This document shows, piece by piece, positions 6,013-7,218 of a stretch of 7,218 nt of DNA (positions within the stretch are counted from its first letter, which is position 1; each line of letters begins with the position of its first letter). Below the pieces are notes generated by a model that was not told where the DNA came from, made no database searches, and saw only the letters and a list, made by a program, of their open reading frames with translations. The translations under genes and the position numbers were made by a program. The stretch is from Chitinophaga pinensis (GTDB lineage: Bacteria > Bacteroidota > Bacteroidia > UKL13-3), in contig CALPIR020000112.1 in NCBI GenBank assembly GCA_943323675.2, forward strand, positions 1 through 7,218, read 5' to 3'.

Positions 6013-7038
6013 ATGACAATAGAAACGATTAAATTAACATCGAAAGATTTCTCTTCAGACCAAGAGGTACGTTGGTGCCCTGGCTGTGGTGATTACAGTA
6101 TATTAAAACAAGTACAAACAATTTTGCCTGATTTAGGTAGACCTAAAGAAGAGTTTGTATTTATTTCCGGTATTGGATGTTCATCTCGATTCCCATATTA
6201 CATGGATACTTTTGGTATGCATTCAATACACGGACGTGCCACTGCAATTGCAACAGGTTTAAAGTCTACTCGCCCCGAATTGTCAGTATGGGTAATTACA
6301 GGTGATGGCGATTCAATGAGTATTGGTGGTAATCACTTTATACATATGCTCCGTAGAAACCCTGATTTAAATGTATTGTTATTTAATAACCAAATTTATG
6401 GTTTAACTAAAGGACAATATTCACCAACATCAGAGCAAGGTAAAGTAACCAAATCAACGCCAATGGGTTCTGTTGATTATCCGTTTAACCCAATTGCATT
6501 GTGCTTAGGTGCTGATGCAACTTTTGTTGCACGTACTTTAGATCGCGATCCAAAACATCAACAAGCCATTATTAAAAGAGGTTACGAACATAAAGGAACA
6601 TCCTTGATAGAGATTTACCAAAACTGTAATGTTTTTAACGATGGCGCTTTTGAAGTGTTTACCGAAAAAGGAACCAAGAAGCAAGAAACTTTAATGATGG
6701 AACATGGCAAGCCGCTTATTTTTGGTGCTGAAAACGAAAAAGGAATTAAACTTGATGGTTTTAAACCTGTGATAGTTAATCTTGCTGATGTATCAGAAAA
6801 TGAGTTGTGGATTCATGATGAAACAGACTTGGCTAAAGCAACCATCTTATCTCGTTTTTATGATGACTCATCTGTTGAAGGCCATTTTCCTCGTCCATTT
6901 GGTGTATTTTATGTAAACAATAACAAAGCAACTTTTGATGAGTTGTTTAACAATCAAATTGAGCATGCAAAAGAAAGTTATGGTACTGGAGATTTGGACA
7001 AATTAATAGCAGGACGCGAAACATGGGTGGTTAACTAA
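6013..7038 (+). CDS. korB: 2-oxoacid:ferredoxin oxidoreductase, beta subunit (probably 2-oxoglutarate)
   Basis: This is the thiamine-diphosphate and iron-sulfur subunit of the enzyme formed with KorA. The protein has 341 residues, normal for KorB. Four cysteines able to hold a [4Fe-4S] cluster are visible: Cys22 and Cys25 (WCPGCGDYS), Cys56 (GIGCSSRF) and Cys205 (QNCNVFND); their spacing closely matches that in archaeal two-subunit enzymes. The thiamine-diphosphate/magnesium motif is GDGDSMSIGGNH (97-108) ending in NNQIYGLTKGQ (125-135). HGRATAIATGLK (73-84) is also characteristic. All expected cofactor residues are present, so the enzyme should be functional; ferredoxin itself is not encoded here. 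The gene lies 35 bases after korA, clearly in the same operon, and its ATG is preceded by an A-rich stretch (AAAAATTAAAAGA) typical of Bacteroidetes initiation sites. A strong terminator follows the stop by 18 bases. Confidence 0.95.
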   Translation: MTIETIKLTSKDFSSDQEVRWCPGCGDYSILKQVQTILPDLGRPKEEFVFISGIGCSSRFPYYMDTFGMHSIHGRATAIATGLKSTRPELSVWVITGDGDSMSIGGNHFIHMLRRNPDLNVLLFNNQIYGLTKGQYSPTSEQGKVTKSTPMGSVDYPFNPIALCLGADATFVARTLDRDPKHQQAIIKRGYEHKGTSLIEIYQNCNVFNDGAFEVFTEKGTKKQETLMMEHGKPLIFGAENEKGIKLDGFKPVIVNLADVSENELWIHDETDLAKATILSRFYDDSSVEGHFPRPFGVFYVNNNKATFDELFNNQIEHAKESYGTGDLDKLIAGRETWVVN

Positions 7039-7056
7039 TCTGCAAATTAATTTTTT

Positions 7057-7091
7057 AAAAACAGCTATCAAATTTTGATAGCTGTTTTTTT
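7057..7091. terminator. Strong bidirectional terminator shared by korAB and the convergent glycosyltransferase gene
   Basis: The arm at 7057-7072 (AAAAACAGCTATCAAA) is the exact reverse complement of 7074-7089 (TTTGATAGCTGTTTTT), a 16-bp perfect inverted repeat with a minimal centre; in RNA a few central A-U pairs would open as the loop. A run of seven T (7085-7091) follows on the plus strand, and five T on the minus strand. It ends the korAB message and, read the other way, begins directly after the stop codon of the minus-strand gene. Confidence 0.9.
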
Positions 7092-7218
7092 ATGCGATGT
7101 AATGAAGCAACTTTAGTTTCTTGTACTTTAGATAAACTTCTTTTGCAGTAAGTTTAGCAATGATAAAACCATATTTGCCATCTAAAAAACCAAGTTTTAA
7201 AATGTAATCGCGTATAAA
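7090..7218 (-). CDS. Probable family 2 glycosyltransferase, C-terminal 42 residues (5' end outside window)
   Basis: On the minus strand a frame is open from the window edge to TAA at 7092-7090. The visible 42 residues begin FIRDYILKLGFLDGKYGF and end KKLKLLHYIA. The arrangement RDYILKLGFLDGKYGF followed by a basic helix with KYKK resembles the C-terminus of WaaE/KdtX-like family 2 glycosyltransferases, which add sugars to lipopolysaccharide core or related glycans. That assignment rests on a recalled family pattern, since the catalytic GT-A domain lies outside the window. The stop codon shares its first-read bases with the T-run of the korAB terminator, so the two convergent transcription units are packed without any spare sequence. 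Confidence 0.68.
   Translation of the reverse strand, partial: FIRDYILKLGFLDGKYGFIIAKLTAKEVYLKYKKLKLLHYIA

Overview
The window looks like a chromosomal segment of a Bacteroidetes (Bacteroidota) bacterium. The evidence is the AT-rich sequence, the A-rich start contexts that mostly lack strong Shine-Dalgarno sites, sequences matching the Bacteroidetes -7 promoter element (TAnnTTTG), and gene families typical of that phylum. Genus or family cannot be fixed from this stretch. There is no rRNA, tRNA, CRISPR array, transposase or phage gene.

Layout from left to right. (1) The 3' end of a PIF1/RecD-like helicase gene lies on + (1-495). (2) A convergent pocket follows. It holds a bidirectional hairpin terminator (647-680) and a very short gene on - (696-821) for a 41-residue single-span membrane protein. 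(3) A minus-strand cluster reads from 3607 down to 994: a one-domain asparaginase-like protein, then gmd, then fcl, with gaps of 31 and 18 bases. (4) An AT-rich spacer of about 520 bases (3608-4129) separates this cluster from a divergent operon. It carries inverted and direct repeats close to the operon. (5) The plus-strand korA-korB operon (4130-7038) encodes a two-subunit 2-oxoacid:ferredoxin oxidoreductase. (6) A strong bidirectional terminator (7057-7091) is shared with a convergent minus-strand gene. Only the last 42 codons of that gene are present (7090-7218), and they resemble the C-terminus of a family 2 glycosyltransferase.

How the genes work together. Gmd and Fcl are the two consecutive enzymes that turn GDP-D-mannose into GDP-L-fucose, the donor for fucose-containing O-antigen, capsule or glycoprotein glycans. 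The glycosyltransferase fragment at the right edge could belong to the same surface-polysaccharide theme but is not in the same operon. KorA and KorB form one enzyme that interconverts a 2-oxoacid (probably 2-oxoglutarate) plus CoA with the acyl-CoA plus CO2, using ferredoxin as electron carrier.

Most of the window is ordinary core metabolism. I see no convincing new multi-gene system. The points most worth a second look are the 41-residue membrane protein with its own terminator, the stand-alone N-terminal asparaginase domain beside gmd-fcl, and the palindromes upstream of and inside the korAB operon.
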